Notes: generated by a model not told the origin, from the sequence alone. Positions 8,598 through 19,274 are shown, counted from the first letter of the stretch. The stretch is DNA of 64,000 bases from Neoalteromonas arenosi (GCF_030362855.1 NZ_JAUCBP010000001.1:365687-429686), one strand, 5' to 3'. Numbers and translations are program-made.

Positions 8598-9269
8598 TTA
8601 ATAAGCGCCTTTGGCAAACATTACCGCAGGAACCGTTTTCAATAAGATAAGCATATCCATGATAAAGCTTTGTTTTTCTACGTATGAGTTATCCAGTGAC
8701 ATTTGCTCATCAAAAGTGGTATCTGCGCGACCTGATACCTGCCACAACCCTGTTAATCCAGCCTGGCAGTGTAGACGTGGGTAAATACTCGCATCGTACT
8801 GCTCAAATTCGCTAACTAAGTGAGGACGCGGGCCTACAAGTGCCATATCACCTTTAACAACATTGAATAATTGTGGTAGCTCATCGATAGAGAGTTTTCG
8901 AATAATACGACCTACAGGCGTTATACGCGGATCATTGACGTACTTCTTACACACACCTTCACGGCTACTTTCTTCTGGGTTGGGTTCGCGAAACTTAGGA
9001 TCAGTCGCAAGGTACATAGAACGCAACTTATAACATCTAAAGCGGCGGCCAAAAGCACCAATTCTAACCTGTGAAAACACTATCGGGCCTCGGCTATCAA
9101 GCTTAACGGCTAGCATTGCGGTTAAAATCAATGGGCTTAATAGCAATAAGATTGCAGCTGCAGCAATGCGTTGTAGCCACATAGGCATACCTTCGCGCTT
9201 AACGGCCTTAGTTTGCTTTTCGGGTGTTACATTGAAGGGGTTTTTAGGTAGTAATAGTGACAAGTTCAT
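8598..9269 (-). CDS. Initiating sugar-phosphate transferase (bacterial sugar transferase, monotopic PGT)
   Basis: A 223-residue monotopic phosphoglycosyl transferase. A hydrophobic re-entrant helix lies near residues 32-52 (LQRIAAAAILLLLSPLILTA). The catalytic pair is in KLSIDELPQLFNVVKGDMALVGPRP, where Asp-Glu is the nucleophile and metal ligand. The C-terminal GLTGLWQVSGRADTTFDEQ is also conserved. It transfers a sugar-1-phosphate to undecaprenyl phosphate, the first step in repeat-unit assembly. It is the short, catalytic-domain-only form without the multi-TM N-terminus of WbaP. It follows the WecG fusion gene by 28 nt with a GGAGAC ribosome site, so it is probably transcribed from the promoter at 10593-10608. 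Confidence 0.88.
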   Translation of the reverse strand: MNLSLLLPKNPFNVTPEKQTKAVKREGMPMWLQRIAAAAILLLLSPLILTAMLAVKLDSRGPIVFSQVRIGAFGRRFRCYKLRSMYLATDPKFREPNPEESSREGVCKKYVNDPRITPVGRIIRKLSIDELPQLFNVVKGDMALVGPRPHLVSEFEQYDASIYPRLHCQAGLTGLWQVSGRADTTFDEQMSLDNSYVEKQSFIMDMLILLKTVPAVMFAKGAY

Positions 9270-9297
9270 ACTTTGTCTCCTTATTCACAGCAAGCGC

Positions 9298-10554
9298 TTA
9301 GGCTTGTTTAAAAATAAATGTTCTGATTAAAAATTCGGGTGTGCCGATAACGTAACGCGAGAATTTAACAATCGGCTCTTGATAAAGTCTGAACAGCCAT
9401 TCACAGCCTATTTCTCGCATCCAGCGCGGGGCGCGGGGAATACGGCCAGAATAGAAATCAAATAAGCCGCCGACGGCAAGAATACTGTTACAGCGCAGCA
9501 GTTTGCGATGTTGGTTAATCCATGCTTCTTGAAACGGTGAGCCCATCGCTACAAGCAATACTGCAGTACCGCTACTGTTGATGCGCTCGACAATATCGCT
9601 GTAATCTTTGTGGAAGCCATGCTCGACACCACTGATTTGCAATCCAGGGAATTCTCGCTTGAGTTTATTTGCCATTTCTTTGGCTACACCAGGTGCAGCG
9701 CCTAACAAAAAGATACTTTTGTGTTTTTCTACACATGCTTGGCAAATTGGCGGCAGCATGTCGGTACCATTAATGTTGCCCTTGAGTAAATAACCTTTAC
9801 TTTGTGCGGCCACGCGCATACCTGAGCCATCCGCGAAGCGCCAATCGCTTTTCATTAATGCTTGTCTAAAAGACGCGTTGCGCTCAGCAAGATTGACTGA
9901 ATGTGCGTTAATAAAAAAACCGGTTTTTGGTGTTTGAGTGTAAATGGGTTTGTCCGCGGTGACACGCGCGACTGCGGATTCCATTGAATCATTTGTGATA
10001 TCAATGCCGAATACATCGAAACGGGCTGGCTTGGTCAACGTTGAGTTACTGAAGAACACCTGAATTAATAACCCTTTGAACATTAATACCAAGTACTGCG
10101 AATAGGACTGATTGGCTTGCTTTTGGGTTAGCTCGTATTCAGAGGTATCAGATAAACCGATGCAAGCATTAATTTCCGCCAAACTAAATAAGCCTGAAGG
10201 CATATTGTACCGCTTGGTGAACTCCCGTTGTTCATGCAACGAAAGACGGGTATTGGTACCGACTCCGCAAATCGCTATTGAACCTTTTGCGATATCGAAC
10301 AAAATGGCAGTGCCCTTCAACAGGCCAAAGCGAAATGTACGTAGAGTCACATTACGACCTAATGCGTCCACGGCGTAATGATTGATCAAACATGATTCTC
10401 GTTTAACCAAAGCGATACATGCATTAATCAAAAACACTGGTAGTAAAACAACTAACATCGGCGCGACGATCAACCAATCAAGTTTAGTTCCGCGATAGTT
10501 AACCTTGTTGCACCGAGTGGTGAGTGAATCCGCTATTGACGATGAGTTTTGCAT
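9298..10554 (-). CDS. WecG/TagA/CpsF glycosyltransferase with degenerate N-terminal sugar-transferase domain
   Basis: A 418-residue two-part protein. Residues about 175-405 are a WecG/TagA/CpsF (GT26) domain: FDVFGIDITN, GFFINAHSVNL, RFADGSGM, FLLGAAPGVA and VAMGSPFQEAWI. This family adds the second sugar to a lipid-linked carrier. Residues about 20-170 resemble a sugar transferase: a hydrophobic hairpin, then LFDIAKGSIAICGVG in place of LFNVVKGDMALVGPRP, and MPSGLFSLAEINACIGLSD in place of AGLTGLWQVSGRAD. The catalytic Asp-Glu is missing, so this part is probably inactive and may anchor the enzyme or dock it to the real transferase encoded next. Assignment of the N-terminal domain is my own comparison. 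Confidence 0.8.
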   Translation of the reverse strand: MQNSSSIADSLTTRCNKVNYRGTKLDWLIVAPMLVVLLPVFLINACIALVKRESCLINHYAVDALGRNVTLRTFRFGLLKGTAILFDIAKGSIAICGVGTNTRLSLHEQREFTKRYNMPSGLFSLAEINACIGLSDTSEYELTQKQANQSYSQYLVLMFKGLLIQVFFSNSTLTKPARFDVFGIDITNDSMESAVARVTADKPIYTQTPKTGFFINAHSVNLAERNASFRQALMKSDWRFADGSGMRVAAQSKGYLLKGNINGTDMLPPICQACVEKHKSIFLLGAAPGVAKEMANKLKREFPGLQISGVEHGFHKDYSDIVERINSSGTAVLLVAMGSPFQEAWINQHRKLLRCNSILAVGGLFDFYSGRIPRAPRWMREIGCEWLFRLYQEPIVKFSRYVIGTPEFLIRTFIFKQA

Positions 10555-10592
10555 GGCTAAAACACCTTCAGAAAAAATAACTAACTGGGGGT

Positions 10593-10608
10593 TGCGACTA
10601 ACATGCCA
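10593..10608 (-). promoter_or_regulatory. Sigma-54-type -24/-12 promoter of the WecG-fusion operon
   Basis: Read on the minus strand: TGGCATGTTAGTCGCA, with the 10-nt gap between GG and GC. The predicted start near 10582 gives a leader of about 28 nt. Upstream, TTTGCGATGCGCAAA (10688-10702) is a 6-3-6 palindrome that could be an activator site. Confidence 0.55.
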
Positions 10609-10744
10609 CTTTTACAAAAATTTATAACCTATTGTATTTACTGTATTAATTTTTAAATCTTTGATTTAAAAGTGATGTTTTATGCAATTTGCGATGCGCA
10701 AAAGTAATCAATTTCTCAATTTGCAAAGCATTCTGAAATGACAA

Positions 10745-10769
10745 TAAAAAAGGGGCCTTAAAAGCCCCT
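10745..10769 (-). terminator. Intrinsic terminator of the lruC operon
   Basis: Read on the minus strand, AGGGGC (10769-10764) pairs with GCCCCT (10756-10751) around a 7-nt loop and is followed by a run of T. It lies 25-49 nt past the stop of the small secreted protein gene. Confidence 0.85.
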
Positions 10770-10793
10770 GGTTGAATAGATAGAGTGCGGTAA

Positions 10794-11204
10794 TTAGAAA
10801 CTAACGCTTAGATACTCAATATTCGTTAAGTCAATTTCACGCTGCCCCTCAAATCCAAGGCTAGACGCCACTATGCGCACCTTTTTCACATAGTGAGGGA
10901 AATCCACCTCGCTAGTTAGCCAACCGCTCTCATTCGTGCGTCCAATGAAGATAGTTTCAGGTTTCATGTCCTGGTTCTGATCATCAGCGGGAATGGCTTG
11001 AACGCGGATTATAATCCCACTCAATGGGCTTCCATCTGTGTCTGCCACCGAAATATCTAAGTCAATTTCTCGATGAGAGGTAAACATAAAGCCTTCAGGT
11101 ACATCTATCTCTAGTGAGCGCTTGGCATCGTTATCGGCTAAACAGTGTCCTGACAAAGTTAGTAGTGAAGCCGCAGTGATTACTTTAAGTGTTGAGTTCA
11201 TCAT
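10794..11204 (-). CDS. Small secreted protein of the lruC operon, unknown function
   Basis: A 136-residue exported protein with a signal peptide (LTLSGHCLA, cleavage around residue 24). The mature part has alternating beta-strand character. It resembles a carboxypeptidase-regulatory or Ig-like fold: LDISVADTDGSPLSGIIIRVQAIP, then GRTNESGWLTSEVDFP. The start at 11204 was chosen because GAGGAG lies 7 nt upstream. It begins right after the stop of the LruC-domain gene and shares its terminator, so the two are cotranscribed and probably work together at the surface or in the periplasm. I do not recognise a specific family. Confidence 0.7.
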   Translation of the reverse strand: MMNSTLKVITAASLLTLSGHCLADNDAKRSLEIDVPEGFMFTSHREIDLDISVADTDGSPLSGIIIRVQAIPADDQNQDMKPETIFIGRTNESGWLTSEVDFPHYVKKVRIVASSLGFEGQREIDLTNIEYLSVSF

Positions 11205-11205
11205 C

Positions 11206-12852
11206 TTAGTTCTCCTCTTTGTCATAAACGTGTGCAGTGCGAGTTGTTGATTGATACCAGTCTTGCTCTTCAGTGCCAGCAGACTCTACCCATAGTTCAT
11301 AACGTGGATAAGCCCATTCAACATCAATATACTCGCGCGGATACTGCCATTGTTGCTCAAGTTTAAGTCCCCAAGGCAATCCCGATTCACTGATAAAATA
11401 GCGGCCATATTGTGGGTCAGAGTTATCTTTACCTTTGCCGATTAACCAAGGGTCAAACAAATCTGTGGGCGGATAACCTGCAAAATGGATCTCGTGGCTG
11501 CGATTATTCGTGCGGAAGATAAAGAAGTCCAAGCTTGAATGAGGTAATGAGGCGATTGGATAAGCAAAACTTACATCTAACTCAAACGGCACTGGTTCGA
11601 AACGGTCGCAGTTCATCACCGTGTTAAAGTGCGAGCAGGTGCCAATTTCTCCAGTATGAGTAAATACTTTGGAATTACCCCACAGTTTGATCACTGCGTC
11701 GGTTTGATAATCTTCTGTCTGCTTGTCGTATCTGTTTTCGGCGATATCGATATATGCAGATTCAACCAATTCTGGCGGAAGATCTAATAACCTTAGCGCG
11801 AATCCACTGGCGCGTGATGCTCCGCGACCATCAATATAACCTGTCAGCTTAAAGCCTGCGATCTCGCCTTGAGCATTGTAGATTGTGACCATCCGCTCGC
11901 GTACGACTAAGTCATTCATGTCGTAATCACCATAATTAGGATAGTTATCTTCAAATGCGAGGGTCACGTAACCATCAGTACTTGGATAAGAGCTGCTGTA
12001 GGCACGTTTATAATCATTCGGGAATTCGTCTTCTTCATCAGCGATACCGTCTGCATCACTATCGTTAGCGTCAGGCATTACCGATAACTCTTCGGTTTCA
12101 AGTGCCGTAAAAGGCGTTACTTTTACGCTGAAGACAGCATCGTTAAAATCGTTGTCGCCCCAGGTACGAGGTAAATCCTCAAAACCTAAAATCACTTCTT
12201 CAACCTCATTATCGAGCAACAGTACATTGTGCTGGCGCAATTCTGCGGTGTGTTCTGGATTCAATTCACTGATCGAATAGTAGTACGGGATCTTCCAAGG
12301 CTTAACACCCGTGTAATACCAATACCCATTAGCCGCAATAAAAAAGCCAATAGAAGTACCAGCCTTAAAATGGCCTAAACTGACACGATGACCGTTAGTC
12401 ATGTGTGGAAATGACAAGTTTGGGAATACGATAGTTTCCTGAATTTGATGTATATCCGTGGGCGGGTTTTGCCTATCATAGGTAAAAAAACCAAACGAAT
12501 TGCGATACCCTGCACCCTCATGGATAAAGGTTACAAACACCTCACCGTCTTCTACTAAATGGATGTTTGCGCCGTCGTCATCAGTCAAAAAAGCTTCATT
12601 AATCGCCGATTCTGGTAGCGCATTGCGAATGCGTTCAAAGAAATCCTGTGGATAATCGTTCTTAGCCCACGACATACCTTCAGGTTTGCCTGTCGATTGG
12701 TCGTAACCCAGTGGCCAGGGTTGCCCCGAGAGAAACTGCCATTGGTAATTGCCATCAACGAGCTCAACAGCGTTTGCGTTTTGCAGCCCTGAAATGGCTG
12801 CGCTAAGCACGAGCAGTGACATCAGCCAGTCAGGTAGTTTAAATTGCTTCAT
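11206..12852 (-). CDS. LruC-domain secreted protein with DUF4114-like region
   Basis: A 548-residue exported protein. The signal peptide ends near AISGLQNANA. Residues about 100-245 include a DUF4114-like block with the acidic GFEDLPRTWGDNDFNDAVF. Then comes a calcium-type acidic linker (DANDSDADGIADEEDEFP, resembling a thrombospondin type 3 repeat). From about residue 285 the LruC/DUF4842 domain begins (FEDNYPNYGDYDMNDLVV). The two blocks share the G-D-x-D-x-N-D pattern typical of calcium-bound surface proteins. Relatives occur in marine gammaproteobacteria and Leptospira; their function is not established. A sigma-54-type promoter at 12885-12900 ties it to the EPS genes. Confidence 0.8.
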   Translation of the reverse strand: MKQFKLPDWLMSLLVLSAAISGLQNANAVELVDGNYQWQFLSGQPWPLGYDQSTGKPEGMSWAKNDYPQDFFERIRNALPESAINEAFLTDDDGANIHLVEDGEVFVTFIHEGAGYRNSFGFFTYDRQNPPTDIHQIQETIVFPNLSFPHMTNGHRVSLGHFKAGTSIGFFIAANGYWYYTGVKPWKIPYYYSISELNPEHTAELRQHNVLLLDNEVEEVILGFEDLPRTWGDNDFNDAVFSVKVTPFTALETEELSVMPDANDSDADGIADEEDEFPNDYKRAYSSSYPSTDGYVTLAFEDNYPNYGDYDMNDLVVRERMVTIYNAQGEIAGFKLTGYIDGRGASRASGFALRLLDLPPELVESAYIDIAENRYDKQTEDYQTDAVIKLWGNSKVFTHTGEIGTCSHFNTVMNCDRFEPVPFELDVSFAYPIASLPHSSLDFFIFRTNNRSHEIHFAGYPPTDLFDPWLIGKGKDNSDPQYGRYFISESGLPWGLKLEQQWQYPREYIDVEWAYPRYELWVESAGTEEQDWYQSTTRTAHVYDKEEN

Positions 12853-12884
12853 ATGTTTCTCCTTTGGGATCTCCTAAGGAGCAG

Positions 12885-12900
12885 TGCCACAACCATGCCA
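12885..12900 (-). promoter_or_regulatory. Sigma-54-type -24/-12 promoter of the lruC operon
   Basis: Read on the minus strand: TGGCATGGTTGTGGCA, with GG and GC 10 nt apart. The predicted start near 12874 gives a leader of about 22 nt holding the AAGGAG ribosome site. TTTGC/GCAAA inverted half-sites lie upstream at about 13010-13030. Confidence 0.55.
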
Positions 12901-13135
12901 ACACATATGCTATTGTTTTATATTGTTTTTTTATTTTTCATCGAGATTTTTCGCAGTTCGCGTCTCGAATTGATTTGCAAACTAAAAAAATTCTACAAAA
13001 ATCTGTTTTTTGCGGCTTCTAAAAGCAAACATCCGTCACTTTAGAGTTGGTCTTGTTTTTGCTGTAAATCGCTTAAGGCACAAAAAGCGGAATGTTAGCG
13101 CAAAGACTTATACCTAAACACGAGGTACGCAAGAT
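12901..13135. other. AT-rich divergent intergenic region
   Basis: This gap lies between the divergent lruC and DxD glycosyltransferase genes. Besides the lruC promoter it holds a weaker plus-strand -24/-12-like element at 13048-13063 (TGGTCTTGTTTTTGCT, correct 10-nt spacing but TGGT instead of TGGC) that might serve the glycosyltransferase gene. Short frames here show no coding character. Confidence 0.35.
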
Positions 13136-13864
13136 ATGAAAAAGCTATTGATTCTGAGTATTGCCTTGAATGGCTATCAGTGGTTGTATCATAAACATCT
13201 CGCGAGCCATAGACGCTATGCAGATAAAATAGACGCTGATTATTTACTTGTTGACCAACCCAGTTTCGTTGGTTTAGGTAGCGAGTGTTGCTGGCTTAAG
13301 ATTCACTTGATTCAAGCAGCACTTCGCGCCGGATACAAACACGTTTTGTTCCTTGACGCAGATGCAATGGTGCATGCCCATACCCCTGATATTCTAGCCG
13401 ACCCTGCCAATGACTACCCGTTATTAATGGCTAGGGGCAGAACCCAGCGTTGGAATTCAGGCGTTATCCTAGTTAAGAATTGCCAAGCAACACTCGATTT
13501 TATCGACTTTGTCTTGGCGCATAAGAACGACCCAATCGCGGAGCAACATTCTGTGGGTTGGGGCGAAAACGGTCACATTATAGCTGCGGATGCACAGTTG
13601 CGCTTAACGCGTGCATTATCGTTAAAGTGGAACAATACTTACGACCAGCATTGTGCTGATTACATTCGCCACTTTTGCGCGGGTAGCCTGCGGACATCGT
13701 CAGTTTCTAACTTCATCCATAAAGTTGTGCATTGGATGACGGCCAAAATGGCTAAATACAATAGCGAAATTCACAGCATCGAAAATTTAAATGGACTGTT
13801 ATATAGCGTTATACGTCGTTACCCGCAGTTCTTCACTGCAAAGCAAAGCTATTATGAGCAATAA
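13136..13864 (+). CDS. DxD glycosyltransferase, GT-A fold
   Basis: A 242-residue soluble protein of the nucleotide-diphospho-sugar transferase type (GT8/GMA12-like). It has LFLDADAMVHA (the DxD metal motif near residue 75), TQRWNSGVILVKN near residue 105 and VGWGENGHI near residue 140, the usual order of sugar-binding blocks. There is no signal peptide or membrane helix. It faces the other EPS genes on the opposite strand and is separated from the ATP synthase operon by a shared terminator. It may decorate the polysaccharide or another surface glycan; substrate unknown. Confidence 0.75.
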   Translation: MKKLLILSIALNGYQWLYHKHLASHRRYADKIDADYLLVDQPSFVGLGSECCWLKIHLIQAALRAGYKHVLFLDADAMVHAHTPDILADPANDYPLLMARGRTQRWNSGVILVKNCQATLDFIDFVLAHKNDPIAEQHSVGWGENGHIIAADAQLRLTRALSLKWNNTYDQHCADYIRHFCAGSLRTSSVSNFIHKVVHWMTAKMAKYNSEIHSIENLNGLLYSVIRRYPQFFTAKQSYYEQ

Positions 13865-13890
13865 AAAAGCCGGCGAAAGCCGGCTTTTTT
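13863..13890. terminator. Bidirectional intrinsic terminator
   Basis: The perfect stem AAAAAAGCCGGC / GCCGGCTTTTTT closes on a GAAA tetraloop. It has T-runs on both strands and sits between the convergent glycosyltransferase gene and the end of the atp operon (atpC), serving both. Confidence 0.92.
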
Positions 13891-13908
13891 AGTTTTTTAT
13901 TAGACTTT

Positions 13909-14325
13909 TTACTTACGCAATTTCCGTATCAAACGCAATTGCGCAATTGCCTCAGCTAGCTCAACGGCTGCTTCAGCGTAATCAAAGTCTGTGCCTGGAT
14001 TAGCAATATGCTCTTCAGCGCGACGTTTCGCTTCTTCTGCAGCTTGCTCATCGAGATCTTCTGCTCGTACTGCGGTATCCGCTAGAACAGTTACAGTGCC
14101 GGGTTGTACTTCAAGTACACCACCAGCAATGTAAATCATCTCTTCTTCACCGTGCTGCTTAACTAGTCGCACCATGCCAGGCTTTAATGAAGTGATAAGT
14201 GGCGCGTGACCCGGGTGGATACCCAATTCACCTTCACTACCTGTCACCTGTATAGTCTCGACGCGACCAGAGAAAACCTGTTCCTCTGCACTTACTACGT
14301 CAAGATGTACTGTCATTGCTGCCAT
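13909..14325 (-). CDS. atpC: F1 ATP synthase epsilon subunit
   Basis: A 138-residue epsilon subunit, the regulatory element of the F1 central stalk. The N-terminal beta-sandwich begins [17 protein letters not shown] and includes [19 protein letters not shown]-terminal helical hairpin rich in Glu and Ala follows and can inhibit ATP hydrolysis. The ATG at 14325 is preceded by AGGAGG with 5-nt spacing, so the upstream in-frame GTG is not the start. It is last in the atp operon, directly before the bidirectional terminator. Confidence 0.97.
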   Translation of the reverse strand: MAAMTVHLDVVSAEEQVFSGRVETIQVTGSEGELGIHPGHAPLITSLKPGMVRLVKQHGEEEMIYIAGGVLEVQPGTVTVLADTAVRAEDLDEQAAEEAKRRAEEHIANPGTDFDYAEAAVELAEAIAQLRLIRKLRK

Positions 14326-14361
14326 GGGCACCTCCTAAAGTGAGCGCTTGCGCGCTCAGAC

Positions 14362-15759
<1,398 letters not shown>

Positions 15760-15778
15760 TTATCTTTAAACCTGTTGC

Positions 15779-16639
15779 CTACACCGCAGCTGCGCCGCCA
15801 ACGATTTCGCTGATTTCTTGCGTAATCGCTGCCTGACGGGCTTTGTTGTATACCAATTGCAATTCATCGATTAGATTGCCGGCGTTGTCTGTAGCAGCTT
15901 TCATCGCTACCATTCGCGCGGCTTGCTCTGAAGCTGCGTTTTCGACTACACCTTGATATACCTGAGACTCAATGTAGCGCGTCATCAAAGCTTCTAAGAT
16001 TGGCTTTGGATCCGGCTCATAAATGTAGTCCCAACGATGCTGTAATGCTTCATCTTCCGATTTCGGCAAAGGCAATAATTGATTGATCACTGGCTCTTGA
16101 GCCATGGTGTTCACAAATTTGTTGTAAACCAAGTAAATTCTATCGAGCTCACCGTTATCAAACGCGTTAATCATTACGCGTACAATACCGACGATATCGC
16201 TCACACTTGGCTTATCTCCAATTCCTGATTCAGCAGCCATCACGTTGCCACCGAAACGGTTGAAGAACGCACACGCTTTAGACCCCAATGCAGCAAACGC
16301 AACTTCTACGTCTTTTTCTTGCCAACCTTTGATGTCTTGTGTCACGCGTTTAAATTCATTGGTATTCAAGCCACCACACAGACCACGGTCTGTAGAGATA
16401 ACGATGTAACCAACGCGCTTAACTTCGCGTTCTTCTAGGTACGGATGACGATATTCAAGCGCACCATTTGCGATATGACCAATCACTTTTAGCATGTTGT
16501 CTGCGTATGGACGGCCGTGAGCCATTCGGTCTTGCGCCTTTTTCATTTTTGACGCTGCAACCATTTCCATCGCACTGGTAATTTTTTGGGTGTTTTTAAT
16601 ACTCCCAATCTTACCTTTAATTTCTTTACCGCTGGCCAT
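15779..16639 (-). CDS. atpG: F1 ATP synthase gamma subunit
   Basis: A 286-residue gamma subunit, the rotating central shaft. N-terminal helix [31 protein letters not shown] and the C-terminal helix with [20 protein letters not shown] form the coiled coil inside the alpha3beta3 ring. The middle [13 protein letters not shown] is the conserved Rossmann-like core. Length matches E. coli (287). Confidence 0.98.
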   Translation of the reverse strand: MASGKEIKGKIGSIKNTQKITSAMEMVAASKMKKAQDRMAHGRPYADNMLKVIGHIANGALEYRHPYLEEREVKRVGYIVISTDRGLCGGLNTNEFKRVTQDIKGWQEKDVEVAFAALGSKACAFFNRFGGNVMAAESGIGDKPSVSDIVGIVRVMINAFDNGELDRIYLVYNKFVNTMAQEPVINQLLPLPKSEDEALQHRWDYIYEPDPKPILEALMTRYIESQVYQGVVENAASEQAARMVAMKAATDNAGNLIDELQLVYNKARQAAITQEISEIVGGAAAV

Positions 16640-16700
16640 GATTATTCTCCAGTTACTTAACGAAAGCGGTGCCTTAGTTATTCACCAAAGCACCTATCGA

Positions 16701-18242
16701 TTACCAAGTTTGCGTCGCTTTAAATGTTGTTAAAGCGTCGTTCATTTGTGATTCGATATCGTCGTTATAGTTACCTGTCTCATTAATCGTGTTCATCAGC
16801 TCAGCTTTTTCACTGTTCATGTACGAGTGAAGGGCCGCTTCGAAATCGAGGATTTTGTTAAGCTCGATGTCTTTCAAGAAGCCTTTTTCAACTGCGAACA
16901 ATGAAACTGCAGTGTCAGCAACACTCAATGGTGAATACTGCTTCTGCTTCATAAGCTCCATTACGCGCTCACCGTGCTCTAGTTGCTCACGGGTTGCGTC
17001 ATCAAGGTCAGAAGCGAACTGCGAGAATGCTGCCAACTCACGATACTGGGCCAATGCTAGACGGATACCACCACCTAGTTTCTTAACGATTTTCGTTTGT
17101 GCCGCACCACCAACACGCGATACCGAGATACCAGCGTTAACCGCTGGACGGATACCGGCGTTGAACAAGTCAGTTTCCAAGAAGATCTGACCGTCGGTAA
17201 TTGAGATTACGTTAGTAGGTACGAACGCAGATACGTCACCTGCTTGGGTTTCAATAATAGGTAGCGCAGTCAATGAACCAGTCTTACCTTTCACTTCGCC
17301 CTTAGTGTAGTTCTCTACATAAGTTTCATTTACACGAGCAGCACGCTCTAGTAGACGCGAGTGCAAATAGAAAACGTCACCTGGATATGCTTCACGGCCT
17401 GGTGGACGCTTCAATAGCAATGAAATTTGACGATAAGCAACAGCTTGCTTAGACAAATCATCATATACGATTAGGGCATCTTCACCGCGGTCACGGAAGT
17501 ACTCACCCATAGTACAACCTGAGTAAGGTGCGAGGTATTGAAGTGCAGCAGATTCAGATGCAGATGCAGCAACAACGATAGTGTTTTGCAATGCACCGTG
17601 CTCTTCAAGCTTACGCACAACGTTAGCAATAGTAGAGGCTTTTTGACCAACCGCTACGTATACACAAGGAACGCCTGTGTCACGCTGGTTGATGATGGCA
17701 TCGATAGCTAGTGCTGTTTTACCTGTTTGACGGTCACCGATGATTAGCTCACGCTGACCACGACCGATTGGAATCATTGAGTCAACTGACTTATAACCAG
17801 TCTGTACTGGTTGATCAACTGATTGACGTTCGATTACACCAGGAGCGATTTTTTCTACTGGTTCAAAACCGTCAGAATCAATAGCGCCTTTACCGTCAAT
17901 TGGCTCACCTAGAGTGTTAACAACACGACCAAGTAGACCACGACCCACTGGAACTTCCAAGATACGGCCAGTCGCTTGTACTTTAGTACCTTCTTGTAGG
18001 TCCGCATAAGGACCCATTACTACCGCACCAACAGAGTCACGCTCAAGGTTCAATGCAATCGCATAGCGACCACCCGGTAGTTCAATCATTTCACCTTGCA
18101 TTACATCAGCAAGGCCATGGATACGAATAATACCGTCGGTTACACCGACAATCGTACCTTCATTTCGCGCTTCACTCGCGATATCGAACTGTTCAATTCT
18201 TTTCTTGATCAGTTCAGCAATTTCTGTGGAGTTAAGTTGCAT
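16701..18242 (-). CDS. atpA: F1 ATP synthase alpha subunit
   Basis: A 513-residue alpha subunit, the same length as in E. coli. The non-catalytic nucleotide site has [15 protein letters not shown] near residue 170, and [21 protein letters not shown] precedes it. The C-terminal helical domain ends in [12 protein letters not shown]. It alternates with beta in F1 and binds the peripheral stalk through delta. It lies 14 nt after atpH. Confidence 0.98.
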   Translation of the reverse strand: MQLNSTEIAELIKKRIEQFDIASEARNEGTIVGVTDGIIRIHGLADVMQGEMIELPGGRYAIALNLERDSVGAVVMGPYADLQEGTKVQATGRILEVPVGRGLLGRVVNTLGEPIDGKGAIDSDGFEPVEKIAPGVIERQSVDQPVQTGYKSVDSMIPIGRGQRELIIGDRQTGKTALAIDAIINQRDTGVPCVYVAVGQKASTIANVVRKLEEHGALQNTIVVAASASESAALQYLAPYSGCTMGEYFRDRGEDALIVYDDLSKQAVAYRQISLLLKRPPGREAYPGDVFYLHSRLLERAARVNETYVENYTKGEVKGKTGSLTALPIIETQAGDVSAFVPTNVISITDGQIFLETDLFNAGIRPAVNAGISVSRVGGAAQTKIVKKLGGGIRLALAQYRELAAFSQFASDLDDATREQLEHGERVMELMKQKQYSPLSVADTAVSLFAVEKGFLKDIELNKILDFEAALHSYMNSEKAELMNTINETGNYNDDIESQMNDALTTFKATQTW

Positions 18243-18256
18243 GCTCTTTATCCCCG

Positions 18257-18790
18257 TTATGCTTGCAACGCGTCTGCGAGACGGTTCAATTTAGATTTTA
18301 CGGAACCATCGATGACCATGTCGCCGGCTTTAATAAGCACACCAGCGACCAGTGCAGGATCCACGTTACAATTAAGCTTCACTTTACGTGCCAAACGCTG
18401 TTCTAACGACGCACTGAGTTTGCTTTGTTGTGCAGCTGAAAGCTCGGTAGCTGATGTCACATCAACGTCGATTTCTTTCTCGAACTCTGCTTTAAGCTCT
18501 GCAAACAGAGCAGCAATTTCAGGCAACGCGGTTAAGCGTTTATTCTCAGCCAAAACCTTCACTAGGTTTTGACCGTGTGTGTTGAGCTGTTCACCACAAA
18601 TGTTGATAAACACTTCAGCTAACTTGTCTGCAGCCATTGAACCGGTGAGTAATTCCTCTACGGTTTCATTAGCCGCAACTTCAGCTGCGAACACCAACAT
18701 TTCTTGCCATTCGGCAATGGCTTTCTGCTCAACGGCAAAATTAAATGCAGCAGTAGCATAAGGGCGAGCAACGGTTGTTAATTCAGCCAT
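18257..18790 (-). CDS. atpH: ATP synthase delta subunit
   Basis: A 177-residue delta (OSCP) subunit, identical in length to E. coli AtpH. The N-terminal helical bundle starts [17 protein letters not shown], and the C-terminal part with [25 protein letters not shown] is the family signature. It joins the b-subunit stalk to the top of F1. It lies between atpF and atpA with short spacers, which indicates co-translation. Confidence 0.97.
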   Translation of the reverse strand: MAELTTVARPYATAAFNFAVEQKAIAEWQEMLVFAAEVAANETVEELLTGSMAADKLAEVFINICGEQLNTHGQNLVKVLAENKRLTALPEIAALFAELKAEFEKEIDVDVTSATELSAAQQSKLSASLEQRLARKVKLNCNVDPALVAGVLIKAGDMVIDGSVKSKLNRLADALQA

Positions 18791-18803
18791 GGCTCAATAT
18801 CCC

Positions 18804-19274
18804 TTATAGTTCCGCGACAAGTTTTTCAACAATGTCGTCTTGTGCTGCTGCATCAATTTCGCGCTGAAGAATACGCTCAGCGCCAACAACTGCTAATGCA
18901 GCTACTTGCTTGCGCAGGTCTTCTTTCGCACGGTTACGTTCAGCTTCGATTTCTGCATAACCTTGATTAATGATTTTTTCGCGTTCGGCATGGCCGCGTT
19001 GCGTTTCTTCATCAACTAATTGGTTAGCGCGTTTTTTCGCTTGTTCAATAATTTCAGCGGCTTGCTGCTTCGCTTCGCGAAGTTGTGCCGTTGCTTTTTC
19101 TTGAGCAAGTTCTAGGTCTTTACCAGCACGCTCAGCATCGGCCAAGCCATCAGCGATGGTCTTTTGGCGAGCTTCGATCGCAGCCATTAGCGGTGGCCAA
19201 ACGTACTTCATACAGAAGATTACGAATACCGCAAAGGCAATTAGCTGACCTATTAGAGTGGCGTTAATGTTCAC
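18804..19274 (-). CDS. atpF: F0 ATP synthase b subunit
   Basis: A 156-residue b subunit with one N-terminal membrane helix ([23 protein letters not shown]). A long charged, Ala- and Glu-rich coiled coil follows and forms the peripheral stalk. Only one b-type gene is present, so the stalk is a homodimer. Length equals E. coli AtpF. Confidence 0.97.
   Translation of the reverse strand: MNINATLIGQLIAFAVFVIFCMKYVWPPLMAAIEARQKTIADGLADAERAGKDLELAQEKATAQLREAKQQAAEIIEQAKKRANQLVDEETQRGHAEREKIINQGYAEIEAERNRAKEDLRKQVAALAVVGAERILQREIDAAAQDDIVEKLVAEL

Noticed and set aside
12844..13044. A 66-codon plus-strand frame over the lruC promoter
   Set aside because: Overlaps the promoter and AT-rich DNA, no ribosome site and no recognisable sequence.
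13048..13063. A fifth sigma-54 promoter for the DxD glycosyltransferase
   Set aside because: Spacing is right, but TGGT replaces TGGC and the leader would be over 70 nt; kept only as a note in the intergenic entry.
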